NCBI GenBank assembly: GCA_000310025.1 | Contig: FN649733.1 | Location: 993,012 to 1,037,076, forward strand | Direction of reading: 5' to 3' | Length of the DNA stretch: 44,065 nucleotides | Origin: Ectocarpus siliculosus | Taxonomy: Eukaryota; Sar; Phaeophyceae; Ectocarpales; Ectocarpaceae | Part shown: one piece after another, positions 1-11,828 of the stretch | Layout: each line of letters begins with the position of its first letter | Position numbering within the stretch: position 1 is the first letter of the stretch | Notes under the pieces: generated by a model | What the model saw: only the letters and a program-made list of their open reading frames with translations | What the model was told of the DNA's origin: nothing | The model's database searches: none | Made by a program: the position numbers and the translations under genes

Positions 1-56
1 TGCGGGGGGGGGGGGGGCGGTGCCCCCCTTCGCGAGCGCCCTATATATATAGCCCC

Positions 57-3000
57 TTAACCTTTACCCCGGGAGAGCTGAAACCTCTCCAGCGCCCCCG
101 ACTTGTAGGCCTCCACAAAATCCCTGATCGTCGTTGCGTTTACGGGAGCTGATATGCCTCCTTGCGGGAGGTGGTACGCCCCATTCCCTTGGATGTTGAC
201 GATAATCATCTTGGTGAAAAAAACAATAGTGGCCGGGGAGGGGGGGGGGTGAAGGTCACAGTACAACAAAAACACAACCCAGGGGGGGGGAGGGGGGCTC
301 GGCGACATTGACAACGGGGCGGTGAACGACTAATCGGAGCTTCTTCGTGCGGCACTAATTGGGTCACAGAACAACAAGGACCGAGAGAAGCACCAACCAT
401 GCTCCCCACGTCATTTCCAACTGCACTCCTGGTAAAGGTGATCGGAGAATCGCGGCTGGAGCCGATTAGGTTAGCCAGCAAACTAATCTCAGCGCTCAAT
501 AAATCCCCCTCCGCCCGTCCCGGCATTGTAGGGGCGCGAGGTCAATGGTCCAACGACTACGGCATGACTTTACCTGAGCACACCCTCCACTCCGCACCAA
601 GATGCGTCAACCTCACACGAAACACGCTCTCATCCTCGTTTGCACTGCAACAACATTAGGAGAAGCACATCGCACTGGCCGGTACCTGGGGCGAATCGGG
701 TACCGTCTTGAGGTCGCACACGTTGCGGACTTGTGTCGGCAAGCTGGCCTCCGACTTGACCGTGAAGAATATCAACACTGGTTGGCCACCGTTGGCCTTC
801 GCAGCCTCCGCCTCCGCCGTGGCGATCGGCAGCAGGGCTTCTTCCACCTGTCGATACGACAATACGAAAAAAAAAAAGCAACAGCACGTAGATACATTTA
901 TTGGGGGGTCCAGTTGAGCCAAGAAGTTCGGGAAGAACTTAAATTCCCGAAAGTATGCGGTCTATACCGGTACCAATATCAGCGCTGCTATTCTATGAAC
1001 GACACCCCGTCAAAGTCTCAACTCGGCTTCAAGCATATCTCGTCCGCACGACACAACGACTGATACTTTCCGCAAAACGTCTTGATTCCAGAGCTAGGAC
1101 CACCCCTCACCGACGAGTGGCTGCGCCGGTCCATGCCATGCAGACTTCGTCGTAGATAAACAACAAGAACAACTGTGAACGGATGCAGACAACAAGAGCA
1201 ACGACCACCCAGGCTCTCACCTCCTTTTGATCTACGTCGTCGCAGGCCTCCATGAAGACGATGAGCGACGGCATCTCCTGCACGTGGAAGCCGTTACTCT
1301 GGCTGTTCACCGACAGGTCTTCCACGGCCTTCGGCCACCACGGGAACTCCAGACCCTGCGCGGCGGTGTCGCAACGTACGCACGCACACACGGGTCCCAG
1401 TTAATAGCATACAAGTGTTTCGTGTTTTTCAACCGCACTGAGACTGACGTCTTTTCATTGCTCAGCCGGTTTGCACGGTCGATGGTAATAATAAAAAAAC
1501 ACACACCGACCGCGAATACGCGGGTGTATGCATGTTCGAGTCAGCAGCTATTATACGTGTTAGGCTTGTTCCAGTTAAGACCACGGCTGAGCAGCAACAC
1601 AGGCTGAGCTACAACGTGTCGTGCTGTCTGAAGCAGCAGCAGGAAAACGACACCCAAGCGTTTCAAGGACGCCCGAAAGAGCATCGCAGAGAGACCCAGC
1701 TCGTCCGTGACCTCAAGCACACCCAGTTCTGTGCGTTTCAGGCCTGCTACGCTACCGGTCAACCTGCCGCACCTTTGCGTCAGCGATCGCTGCCCCCTTA
1801 GCTGTCTGGTTGATCACCACGCCGTCCCGGTCGATGGTGGTCAGGGTTGGGATGCCTCGTACCCCCAACCGCGTGGCGAGCGCCCTTCTCCGGTTGACGT
1901 CGCCGAAAGGGATCGCGGCCCACGGCATCTCCCGGAAGTAACTGTCCGCGCAGCAACCAACGGTAACAAAAAAAACTGAGCTCCACAAATGTGCAAGCAC
2001 GATCTATCCGCGGGTTGCTCTCCGGCGGCGTTAGGCTCCATGCGCTTCCAACAGCGCGGGGAGTGGACCAACTGCTGCACAAAGCACGAGGCATGCCAAC
2101 TACACACCTTACACCGGAAAACGACGCCATCAAATACCGCCAACACTACAATATCACAATCCTCGAGGGGAGGGAGCAAGGTGTGTTGCTCACTCGTCGA
2201 ACTGCGCCTGGTCTTTGTCGGAGCTCACGAACAAAAACTCGACGTCGTCGCTTCCCGCCCTCTTCTTGAGGTCCTTGTACGTCTGCACCAGGCGTGGCGT
2301 GAACGCTCGGCAGGGAGGACACCTGGCCAAAAGAAACAACACCGTCAACTTTTCCTTCGTTGCAAAACACGGACGTTGCACCTGTAAACCTCAGATTCGA
2401 ACCATAGAAAAAATTGCGCTCGTAACGGAAAGTTAGCGGCGGAGCTTGACAAGTTTCGGCATAGACATTTAGGTATTATACACTGAGGCCACTTTTCTAT
2501 AACGACACTGCGCAACCGCCCCAGAAACGTCTCTCAAAAAAATAACAGGTATGCAATAGAACAACAATAAAAACATGTGCAGTAAAATCGTATCTGTACT
2601 ACGAGACCGCCGTTGTCGCCTTCTCTGCAACCTTCTGCGGCCCTTCTGCACGCAACACTGGAGCACGAGGTAGATGCGCACCATCAACACACCAAATCAC
2701 ACTTTTCCTCACCAAAGCCGCATGACATTGTTGTAAGATGCACAACATATAGCTGGCTTCTCTACTGCTTGCTGGCTTGTAGTCTGATGGGATACGTCGT
2801 ACACCTTTCACAAAAGCACCAACGGCGCCCTTTAACTCGGTAGAGCTGACTCGTAAGCTAGTGGATTGCACCCTGACACACACAACACGGCACCACTACT
2901 CACCAGTGCGCGGAGAAGTACAGGGCCAAGGTTTTGCCGCGGACGACCTCCTCCCCCGCGAGGGTCCCCGGCTTGGTCACAAACTCGGTCCCGATGAGCT

Positions 3001-4747
3001 CCGATAGGGGTTTAGGCCTCCATGGGAAGTCTTTGCCCTCAGGATCGTCGCCCACCACCTCGCGCCCGTCCGGCGTGATGACCGAGCCGTCTTGGTCCAT
3101 GATCACAAGGGCGGGGATGCCGCGAACCCTGAACTTGGTGCTCAGGGAGGATTTTCTCTCCCTGTGGGTTGCGGAGGCCGGGGGGGGGCGGGGGAGAGCG
3201 TGGAATGAGCCCCAAGGGGAACGAAGCGCTGCCCTGTTTCATCGTTTGTGTTCGCTGTTGGTGGCTGTCTGAGAGACAAGAACATTGGTTGACTATTCTA
3301 GGCTATATTTTCGTCGTATTTATAACGGGACCTCCACCAGCATGGCTATTGAACAGGGTAGAGGTGTAGAGGTATTGTACGAGAATGATACATGGCATAG
3401 ACAGAAAAAAAAACAGCAAGTGGGCTGCACGGCAGTCAACGGACTTGTTGTGTGGTACGCCGCACGGGGCGCCGCAGCCCAACCCAATACGCGTACATGA
3501 AGATCATGGTTTGCCCGTCATATCTAGGCAACGATCACTGCCTTCGGACAACATTTAACGATTCGTTCAGGCTGCCACTCGTCTCTTGTGGGTAATCCGC
3601 AGTGCTGCTGTAGAAGCTCTTTCTACATCTGGACAAATCGTTACAACCGCTTGCACACATGAACGGTAATAACCCGTCGACAGGGTACCCGGTTCTCGAC
3701 TAATGAATCAATTACCGTGCATGTTTTCGAGGACTACACGAAGTGTTCGGTTCCTGAGTTTCACGTACTCCAGAGCCACAACGCACAGGTTGTTGGCACT
3801 ACTGACGGACATCCGAACACAAAAGCGCCACTCAAGCGCCACTATGCTCCTATGCTGCTGATTGAAATTGTGTCTCTTCACGGCAAACAACTATTAATAC
3901 TGCAATTACTTTAGTCTACTGTACGTTGTGCGGTCCGTAACCTAGTCTGAGCTTCGGCGGGGGAATTCGGAGCAGAACGCGTACGCATCAAAATATGTTT
4001 CCACGCAGCCGAGGCCCGACTCTGCCGTGTAGCACAGGTGAAGCCCAGGAGAGACTCTTCCATGGAGTGAGAACGAGGCCAATCACAAGTCTGAAAATCC
4101 CCAAATCCCCACGATAACCGCCCCACATGCTGCGACGCGGCGTTATCGGAACGGAAAATACATTGTCGTCGCACACTCACCTGTCCGGGAAAGGCAGCGC
4201 CAGCCACGGCATCTCCTTATGGTACAGAAGGAAGTCGTCCTCCTTCCTGTCGGAACCGATGAGCACCACCTCGAACTCCTTGCCCGCTGCGCGCACGGCG
4301 TTGTAGGTCTTCACCAACTGCGGGGTGAATCCACGGCATGGCCCACACCTGGCTCTCGCGGCGAGAAATCACGGGGGAATCCATCAATTCTTCCGGAAAA
4401 AGGCATGGTCGATCTGGACTGAAAAGCAAGGCGCCGTTTGCACCACCCCACGCGCCAAGCTTCGTGGCCGTGACAGGGCGGCGCGACGCCGGGGGTGGGC
4501 TCATCACGGAGAGTACACCTGCCTGAACTGGTTCCGCTTCGAGGAAGCTCAAAGGCAAATACAAAATACGTCAGCACAGGACGGAACTTCGAAATTCACG
4601 TGTCCTACGATCTTTAGAGACCCCACTGACGCACCAGCTGGCGGAGAAGTAGAAAGCGACGACCTTTCCTTCGAGGGCCGCCGCGGTGGGGACGTCGTTC
4701 TCGGCAGAGTCCTTCAGCGACGGCCCGAGAAGTTCTTGGAACGTCAT
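57..4747 (-). CDS. NXN: Nucleoredoxin (tandem tryparedoxin-like domains), complete, 8 exons
   Basis: Exons in transcript order: 4747-4635, 4348-4181, 3161-2904, 2322-2194, 1941-1773, 1355-1221, 847-686, 209-57. All junctions are GT-AG and in phase, giving 428 aa against about 435 in animal nucleoredoxin. Domain 1 has FSASWCGPCRGFTP with its cysteines at residues 39 and 42. Domain 2 has FSAHWCPPCRAFTP with cysteines at 181 and 184. Each is followed by the family blocks EMPW and RGIP(A/T)L, then FPW linkers. A third thioredoxin-like region without a CxxC forms the C-terminus (about residues 325-428). The family catalyses dithiol-disulfide exchange on proteins in cytosol and nucleus. No signal peptide is seen. 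The ATG at 4747 opens directly into the first domain. The gene lies head to head with the glutaredoxin gene, and the two may share a promoter. Identification is firm; the in vivo substrate is unknown. Confidence 0.93.
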
Positions 4748-5221
4748 GATATGTCGGCCGGTGTCAGGTTGCAGTATTCGAGGTTGCTTCTTCTCTCGGT
4801 TGTTTCTTCTCGCGTTTCGGATCAGCCGCGCTCCAGTCGTCGCACTTCTTCTCTCGCTGCCGCAACAAGATGACTGCTGCGGTTGTATTGAAGTATGCTC
4901 TCTCTCTCTCTCTCTCTCTCTCTCCTTCGCAAGGGTGTGAGGAGAAGCGACTGCCACCAACACGGGAGTTTGCCACAGGCAGCACTGGAGTCGTGGTCGC
5001 CAGCTCAACCGGCAACACGTCGCGCGCCGTGGTGAGAGACTCCGCAAAATACCAGGAAGGGGGGTAGGGGGCACCGCATACATCTGACAGTGCACGCGCC
5101 CTTCCTTTAGGCTGACTTTCATTACCACACTCCAACCAGTCCCAAGCAACTATAACGACAGGCAGCCTCCGCCGCCAACAAGCAGCTAGTCAAGACGGGA
5201 AACTCCAAGAGCAAGGGCAAG
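4748..5221. promoter_or_regulatory. Putative shared upstream region of nucleoredoxin and glutaredoxin
   Basis: This 474-base stretch separates the two divergent start codons. It holds a CT dinucleotide run at about 4898-4925, and I recognise no TATA box. An open frame on the plus strand (4870-5067) ends in a possible donor after 5033. Joined in frame to an acceptor at 5161, it could give the glutaredoxin an N-terminal extension. It could equally be 5' UTR. The promoter role is inferred only from the head-to-head arrangement. Confidence 0.45.
4898..4925. repeat. CT dinucleotide microsatellite
   Basis: About 14 CT units sit inside the divergent intergenic region between nucleoredoxin and glutaredoxin. 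The run could serve as a polypyrimidine tract for a plus-strand acceptor near 4934, or as a promoter element. The sequence does not decide between these. Confidence 0.85.
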
Positions 5222-8159
5222 ATGAGCGAGCACGTCGAGTGAGTTTTAGAGGCGTGCGATGAGCGATGATTTTTGATTGTTGTATCTTCTGTCCGTCATG
5301 CCACGTCCGCCTGAGCACTCGAATGTTGAACATCAAGCAGACCTATGCATAGGTGGTGCCTGAGTCTGGTGTTATATGGCTCTGGAATTGCTATCGTGTG
5401 GGAGACGTAGGCCATGGGCAGAAGGTGGGCGGCCTCAGTGCATTGCAGCATGACGCAGTAGACGGCACCCAAGGACCCGAGGGACTGCTGTTGTCAGCTG
5501 CACGCATTAGATACCACACCCGCCGAACGCAAACGACAGCTGCGATGCTGTTCGCAAGCTATTGGATCATGACGTCCGTGCTGGTGATGTCCCACGAAGC
5601 CTCTACTCCGATGTAGCCACGCACCAGGTGCTAGACGGCTGCCCCCGGGACGAGAAGCGTGTCTGTTACTGTTGTTGTACACTGCTGTAGTCGGTGTTGT
5701 GTACATAGTCTATGCCGGTGCTGCGGGAAATCTTCTTCCCGAAATCTCCGAGATCAAACCTATCTGCCGACCCTGGTACACTCTAGACTCTAGACCAATC
5801 CTGTGCGCAAGTGGGTTTGTACGAGAAGCTACAGCGGTATACTGATGATCGTCTCGTCTTTCGCGTCGGCTTTGGTATCGTGGAACCATGTTCGTGTGAC
5901 AAAAGAGGCTCGGGATTTCACGCCCGCGGCTGAACGGCTGTGCTGCAACCACCGGCGGACTGTATGTAGGGTACAGTTTGCCGCAAGCGTGTACCTTGCA
6001 GCAGTCATGTATTTATGGTGCCGAGTTTCTAGAAAATAGCTTGGTTGACAGCAGTGTTCCGCAAGTGTCCCCATCGCTTGTTTGCCGGAAATTCGCCCCC
6101 CTGACTCGTTTGAGAGTTTTTCACCTTTACCTTTGACTGCGTGTGCTATTCGTGATGTTAATTTGTAATCCTTGCGCGTGTCACTGCTGTTGTTTAAGAG
6201 TGTAAGTTCGATTGGGTGGTTCGACTACGGGGTCAACTTCCCCATAGGTTCAGATTCCCTTTCCCTTCCAGAGCTGCGCCATGCCCTCGCCGGCCGAGTG
6301 CTGTGTTGTACGGCCGGTGTGCCCTGTGCATACCAGGCATGTCGAGGCCCCCTCTGTCACCACCGCAAGATATTTACTTCAATGTGAATTGCTCAGCAAC
6401 CCCCCGTTGTCCCGCTGCACGCGTTCGGCCCGCTTGTCGTTCAGCGCCGTAAATGAAATGGTGGGCCAGCACGGCGTGGTGGTGTACTCCAAGACGTACT
6501 GCCCTTTCTGCACCAAGGCCAAGAAGGCGTTGAAGGACGTCGGGGCCAAGTACGAGGTACGTGGTGAGCGGAATGCACCAGGTATCAGGTACCAGCTCTC
6601 TCTCTCTCCCGTGAAAACTAGAAAAAAGTGCCTGTGGGTGCATCGCCATCAGTACTGCTGTAGTACTATTATAGTTCAATGTTGCTGGGAAAGGTGTGCC
6701 ACCGATGCTCAAGGCGGCCAACTACAATAGCTCTATTGCGAGAGCAAGTTTGGACACACACGTTGACACGCTCAGCCATGTATCAGCCCGTGCCATATCT
6801 AGTTTCCCAAACCCTGTCAACAAGTAACCGTACCGTGACACTTTTCTCTCGGACACGAACACTGCTGCACGTGGCCAGCTAGCTATCAACAAGTACAACG
6901 AGTAGCTCAGGCAGGAATACAGCAGTCGAGGCATTCATCCGCCCTGCTGACGCCTCTCTCGTACGTCTGCAACTCGCGCGCCGTTATATCGTTCGAGCAG
7001 CTTATCGAGCTAGACGAGGTGGACAACGGCAGCGCCATCCAGGATGCCCTCCAGTCTATCACTGGCCAGCGCTCTGTGCCGAACGTCTTCATTGGCGGAA
7101 CGGTAGGATGCGGGTGGAACCGGTTACAGAGAGAGGGTGGGAGTACAGCTTGGGTTATTTTTTATTTTCTCGCAATGTGTGAAAAGAGTGAATCGTACCA
7201 TCAATAGACGTTGGGAGATTGTAACCTTTATGAAGGTGATCTCCGCTTTCTTTTTTTTTCCGCGATCGAGTACGAACGCGCCTTGTCTTTTTGTAAGGAA
7301 AAAAAAATATCCCGTCGGCAAAATGGCAAGTGGGCAAAACAGAGGGGCGATGATCGGAGAATCGGGTGGTCGCCATGCCTCACACCCTCAAGAATAGTTG
7401 ATCCTTCCACAAGCACCATCGCAAAAGAAACACGTGTTGCCTCCACGACCTAGTGACGTGTGCTTCCTTTGATAGTTTAACATCGACCACGCTAGCCTGT
7501 TGAAACAGGTCTGCCTCAAAGCGGGATGAAAAAGAAAGTAATCCTGATGTGTGTGGACTACATATTGTAAGTGTGTTTCTTTTAGTAGCAGCGACCGTAA
7601 TATCCGGCTGAAAGAAAAATGATGTTACAACGTCGGCCTTACAGCTGGACAAAAAGAAAGCATGAACGTTCTCTCTCTGCAGATGTTGTTGTCAATCAAT
7701 TCTGGACGCCGTGTTATGCGCTTTGGCACGTTTTGGCGCGCCGGCCGGAGTGTGTTTTCTCCACCTTCCTCTTGCAACGCTCGCTTCAGCTTGAAGAGTA
7801 GGGACACAGGTTGGTCATCACATAACGCTACGACCTCCAAGCTATTCTATTCCAGACTTCTTGACTGTTGTAGAAGAGATGAATTCGTTGTTTTTGTAGG
7901 TGAAAGAACATATCATAGATTCAGAACTAGCGAGAGCTTCCAGCGATAGCCTCCCCGCATCGCCCGGGAATCATTCCTTGCCCCTCCCCACCTCAACTCT
8001 TGTTGCTCTACTTATTTGTTGAATCTCCTCCCCTCCCCTGTTTGTTCCTTGCGCGTTTGCTCTTGTCGGCGGCAGTCCATCGGAGGGGGAGACGACACGG
8101 TCCGGCTGCAGAAGTCCGGGGAGTTGTTGACCAAGGTCACGGCCGTTGGCGCTGTCTGA
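5222..8159 (+). CDS. GRX: Class I (dithiol, CPFC) glutaredoxin, 4 exons
   Basis: Exons 5222-5238, 6445-6556, 7001-7102 and 8076-8159 give 104 aa, the usual length for a single-domain glutaredoxin. The active site is TYCPFC with cysteines at residues 25 and 28. The cis-proline block SVPNVFIGG (68-76) and the glutathione-site GGGDD (80-84) are present. Glutaredoxins use glutathione to reduce protein disulfides and mixed disulfides. Here the protein is probably cytosolic, because the chosen start leaves no targeting peptide. The ATG at 5222 is chosen because it directly precedes SEHVDAVNEM, a normal family N-terminus. The acceptor at 5161 and open sequence 5162-5221 leave room for an extra upstream exon (see 4870-5033), so a longer N-terminus cannot be excluded. 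Intron 1 (5239-6444) holds nothing I recognise. Confidence 0.93.
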
Positions 8160-8465
8160 GACGGCGCCACTGGATTGAATTTTCTGAATTGAATTGTCCG
8201 GCGTAATTTTTTGGCGTTTGTCTTGAGTACTCCTAAGTGTGTTCAATCGCGCTAGGGTTACAGTTTCCACGCACTCGGCATTGCTGAGCTGCTGAGGTGG
8301 AGACGGGGGGTCACTGTTGGTGTTGGTGTGCGAATTGTTTTCGTTTTGGTTGATACGGCGGACAATAATGGCCTCGGGGGCTAACCAACCCATAGATGGA
8401 TCATGCAAATAGCTCTCTTGTAGATCGGTACAGAGGTAGAGCGCGCTTGAACGTCGGTGTGGTGT

Positions 8466-8601
8466 GAGCCTAGAAGGTGGGTTCTAAACAGCGCAGGAGG
8501 CCTCTACTGTCTGGTCTATGGATGGTCGTTGATTGCAGAAGAGTTGAGGAAGGAATTGAGCCTAGAAGGCGGCTTCTAAACAGGGCAGGAGGCCTCTACT
8601 G
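8466..8601. repeat. Two-copy direct repeat, 44-base conserved core
   Basis: The core at 8466-8509 (GAGCCTAGAAGGTGGGTTCT...) recurs at 8558-8601 with only a few substitutions, giving a period of 92 bases. The spacers share short GTCKTTGATTG-like words, so the unit was probably duplicated whole. It lies just downstream of the glutaredoxin stop, probably in the 3' UTR. I do not recognise the family. Confidence 0.8.
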
Positions 8602-10489
8602 GTCGGTGTGTAGTCTTTGATTGTCGCACAAGAAGAGACATCTCCGGGCTCCGCAAGCTACCGCCGTTGCTACCCACAGCATCCCTGCTTACACCGTCAC
8701 AAAGAAGAGGCGTGTTAGCCCTGATGCGTAGACCGGGAACGAGGAACTCGGGAGTTGTTGTGGAGCCCCGGTCGCGGCGGTTAAACCAGAAACGTTTGCT
8801 TCTGCTCGGAGAGGAAGAGTTGGGTAATCCTTCCTCATCCGCAGCAACGCTCCTCTTGCCTGTGGGCGATCAGGTCCTCGGACTACAGGAGGAAGGACCG
8901 CCGAAGTCGTCATCATGTATCGACCTGTTGGAGGGTGGTCGTCTCCTTGTCCGACGGCCCGTCCTATTGCTCCTGCTCCTCCCCCTCCCGATGCTACTGC
9001 TCTCGTCGATGGTAGGCACTTCACTCTCCCCGGGGAAGTCGAAAAATAGAGTGACAGGGAGGGACGGAGGCCTGTTGAGCGGGTGTCCCCTTCGGTGTGG
9101 CAGCTCAGCAGAGGCCGTTTTGTTGCAGCGAGCTGCTCGCGGAAGATCGTCATTTTTCGGCGCGGGAACCGAGAAGCTCGTTGTCTTTATTGTAAGGAGT
9201 ACACAGTTTGTTTATTCTTTTGTTTGGTGGGTGTCTTTTCCTGCTCTCGCCATTATCTTTTTTCTCTCTCGCTTGTCTGTGGGTAGAGCTTGGAATCTCT
9301 TTGTCGACGCCAATCAACTGTCGTTTTCCAACAAATCTGAAACAGCAAATAACCCCGTTGGACAAGGTGTCATTTTCTAATCAAACCTACACAATCCCAC
9401 AGAACGACTACCTTTGTCTGAGACACGGACAAGACGCGGTTGGCTGGGGGGGGTGGTCTCGATGTGTTGGGTCTCGAGTCTCGAGTCTACACAGCAGGCC
9501 ACTGCTGTATTAGGAAAAATAAATACACACATGCATACTTATAGTCTCGCTCGGGCTTGGGGGTTCGGGGGGTTCCCCGAACGGTACAGGTTCCGCCGCG
9601 TTTCGTATGCCTCTGCTCCCGCAACCTGCTTCCTGCTCATGGTTGTTTTCCTCACAGGAGTTATCGTTGGGGGTTAAATACATACCATGCGGACACCAGG
9701 AACTACAGCTCTCTTGTGGTCTTGTCTTCAGGGTGTGAACTCGTTCACGGTCCCTCCACAAGCATTGGGCAAGACGCACAGGTAACAAGCACACAATGCT
9801 GTTGGCGTGCAACAACAGCAGCATCTTATCTGCACCCACCCGTGTTCGCCTCGTCAAGACTCACACAGAGACAGCGGGGGCGCCTGGCACGCACACGGTG
9901 GAAGGAACTACCTGTGCTCCTGCCCGTTCATCACAGGTTCCCAACCTAAGCACCGGGAACTGCTGTGCGGTACTGCTACTGCTTTTGCAGGTCCCTCTCT
10001 GCACCAAGCTCAGCTACTGTCGTCACGCGGGTTGAACATGAAGATCGTACATGCCGTACCAGCAGCAGCAGGGGCAGCAGAAGCACATGCGTGAGGGCAA
10101 AGGGAGGTACTGGAGAGGAAGAGGCAGGGGAAGAACAACAAGATGTCATCGAGAAGTTTTTCAGGTGCGTGGTCAAGCACCAGGAGCCAAGGGGCGGCCT
10201 TTATGTTGTTGTAGTTGCCCCGCTTCCTGTGTGCATGTGATGACGTCCTCCTTATTACATCACGTAGCCTAAACAACAGGAGGGGACCCTACAAAATACC
10301 TGGTTGCTGTGTCGGGGATGTGTACTTGTTGTGTGCTTTATCTAGGGTCGCTGGTAATTTAACCATTGGTGATCTTTCCAGGCGATGTGAGGGTGACCTT
10401 GGTTTTCAACAAAAGAGCACACACTGCTGTAGATGCGCAGCACAGTAGCGTCCCCCGGCAGAAAATTAGGGTACAGTACCACACCCACT

Positions 10490-10640
10490 TCACTGCTGTC
10501 CTTTTATTTAATGCAAGTATTTTGTACGGCTGCGAGACGGTGGTGTTGGAGCACGACCTAGGTTCTGTGGAGAGAAAATACCACGCTCATTTACGGCTTT
10601 TCCGGAGAGAGGGATCACTAAAGCGTTTGGACTTTTGCAC
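10490..10640 (+). pseudogene. Possible degenerate fragment of a LINE-type reverse transcriptase
   Basis: One plus-strand frame reads ASILYGCETVVLEHDLGSVE, then RKYHAHLRLFRRE. This resembles the segment after the RT fingers/palm in non-LTR retrotransposons, where LLYG(C/S)E(T/V)W is followed by a charged helix with a conserved E and CLR. Only about 40 residues match. There are no catalytic YxDD residues nearby and the frame stops at 10644. If real, it is a small relic. A chance match is possible. Confidence 0.3.
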
Positions 10641-11828
10641 GTGATATGTGGGAGGTAAGCGTTGAGCCGCCGAACACCCAGACGGCTGCGGGACCAAGCC
10701 CGTGGGAAAGTGTTGCCTCATTACGGCCGCGTTCACCGGTCGCCTTTACCTAACATCGAGATGTTCATGTGTGACCTATACCCCTGCGACCTGCTTTCCC
10801 GATCGCATTCCCAACCTAGAACACGAAGTGAAATCATGATCGGCAATTTTTTTCGTGTATCCGCACGCCATCTCGGTTCAACTTTGAATAGCCAACCTTG
10901 GAGGGCCTTTGTCAGCGCCGGCAGCCGGAGCTAGATATCGCCGTTCTGAAGCCCCCCCCCCCCCCTGGTTCCGCGAGGATTATATCTATGCTCCGGCCGT
11001 GTCCGGCCGTGCATGGTCACCACTTACTATGTACCTACGTACGCCTATCACGTGATCCGTGATTATGACAATTTCCCGTCGACGATATGTAAACAACACG
11101 CTCACAGCAGCGAACGCAGCCGCATCACAACGCCACCAAGACAGGAGCGCAACAGTGTAGGCAATAGTCTAGGCAGGCTACAGCAACAGCCCGGCAGAAC
11201 AGGCGTATGTTGCGTGTGAACGTTAGAAGCGCAACCCTCGTAGAAACCTGGCTTGGTCATTGAGGTGTACCAATATGCAAGAACCGTTTCTTGGCGAACC
11301 ATCGACGGACACTATTTTACAACGTTTTCCTTGTCTTGAGATTTATACACACAATCGCATGAGGCCTTGCTATACGCGAGCTTGAGCGGTACCCATCCGA
11401 GCCATGCCGGTGTGCTACGTGCCAACCCACAGCCAAGAACAGCAGCTACGAGCGCTGGGAGCGTGCGTGCGTACCGGCAGCTATATGGAATATGGACTGT
11501 CTTTTGTTGGACAGCAGTCACGCTACGTCGTAGCTACAAGCAGGTGGGGGGGGCGCCGGATCTCGCCGCAAGCGTGATTGATTGGTTTGACGACATGACA
11601 AGACCCGGCTGCACGATCTTCTATTTTCTCTTCACGCCCTCTGTAAAGGTTGCCCCAGCGTGCGAACACAGATGGACGCTGGCACCTTCCGCCCCAGAGC
11701 AAGGGATGTTCACTGCTGTCTGTATTCAAGGTTACCGCCGCTGCTCTCTATAAACCCCGTGCTTGCCGCCGCCGCTGCTGCTGCTAGTACCCTCCCCCAC
11801 ACCCTACATTTTCTTCCCCACATGCAGT

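Larger units (their letters stand above)
8160..11827. other. Intergenic: glutaredoxin 3' UTR and upstream region of the TLDc gene
   Basis: This is 3.7 kb between two genes on the same strand. The first part is probably a long 3' UTR, which is usual in brown algae. Open frames such as 8667-9380 (plus) and 8689-9153 (minus) overlap each other and show no known domain, so I do not call them genes. The stretch contains a two-copy direct repeat (8466-8601), an A-rich site resembling a polyadenylation signal near 9516-9524, a possible LINE fragment (about 10490-10640) and a poly-C run near 10952. Confidence 0.6.

Noticed and set aside
8667-9380. 237-codon plus-strand frame with hydrophobic Leu-rich runs
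   Set aside because: It has no domain and no conserved block, and an overlapping open frame on the other strand covers much of it. It lies where the glutaredoxin 3' UTR is expected.
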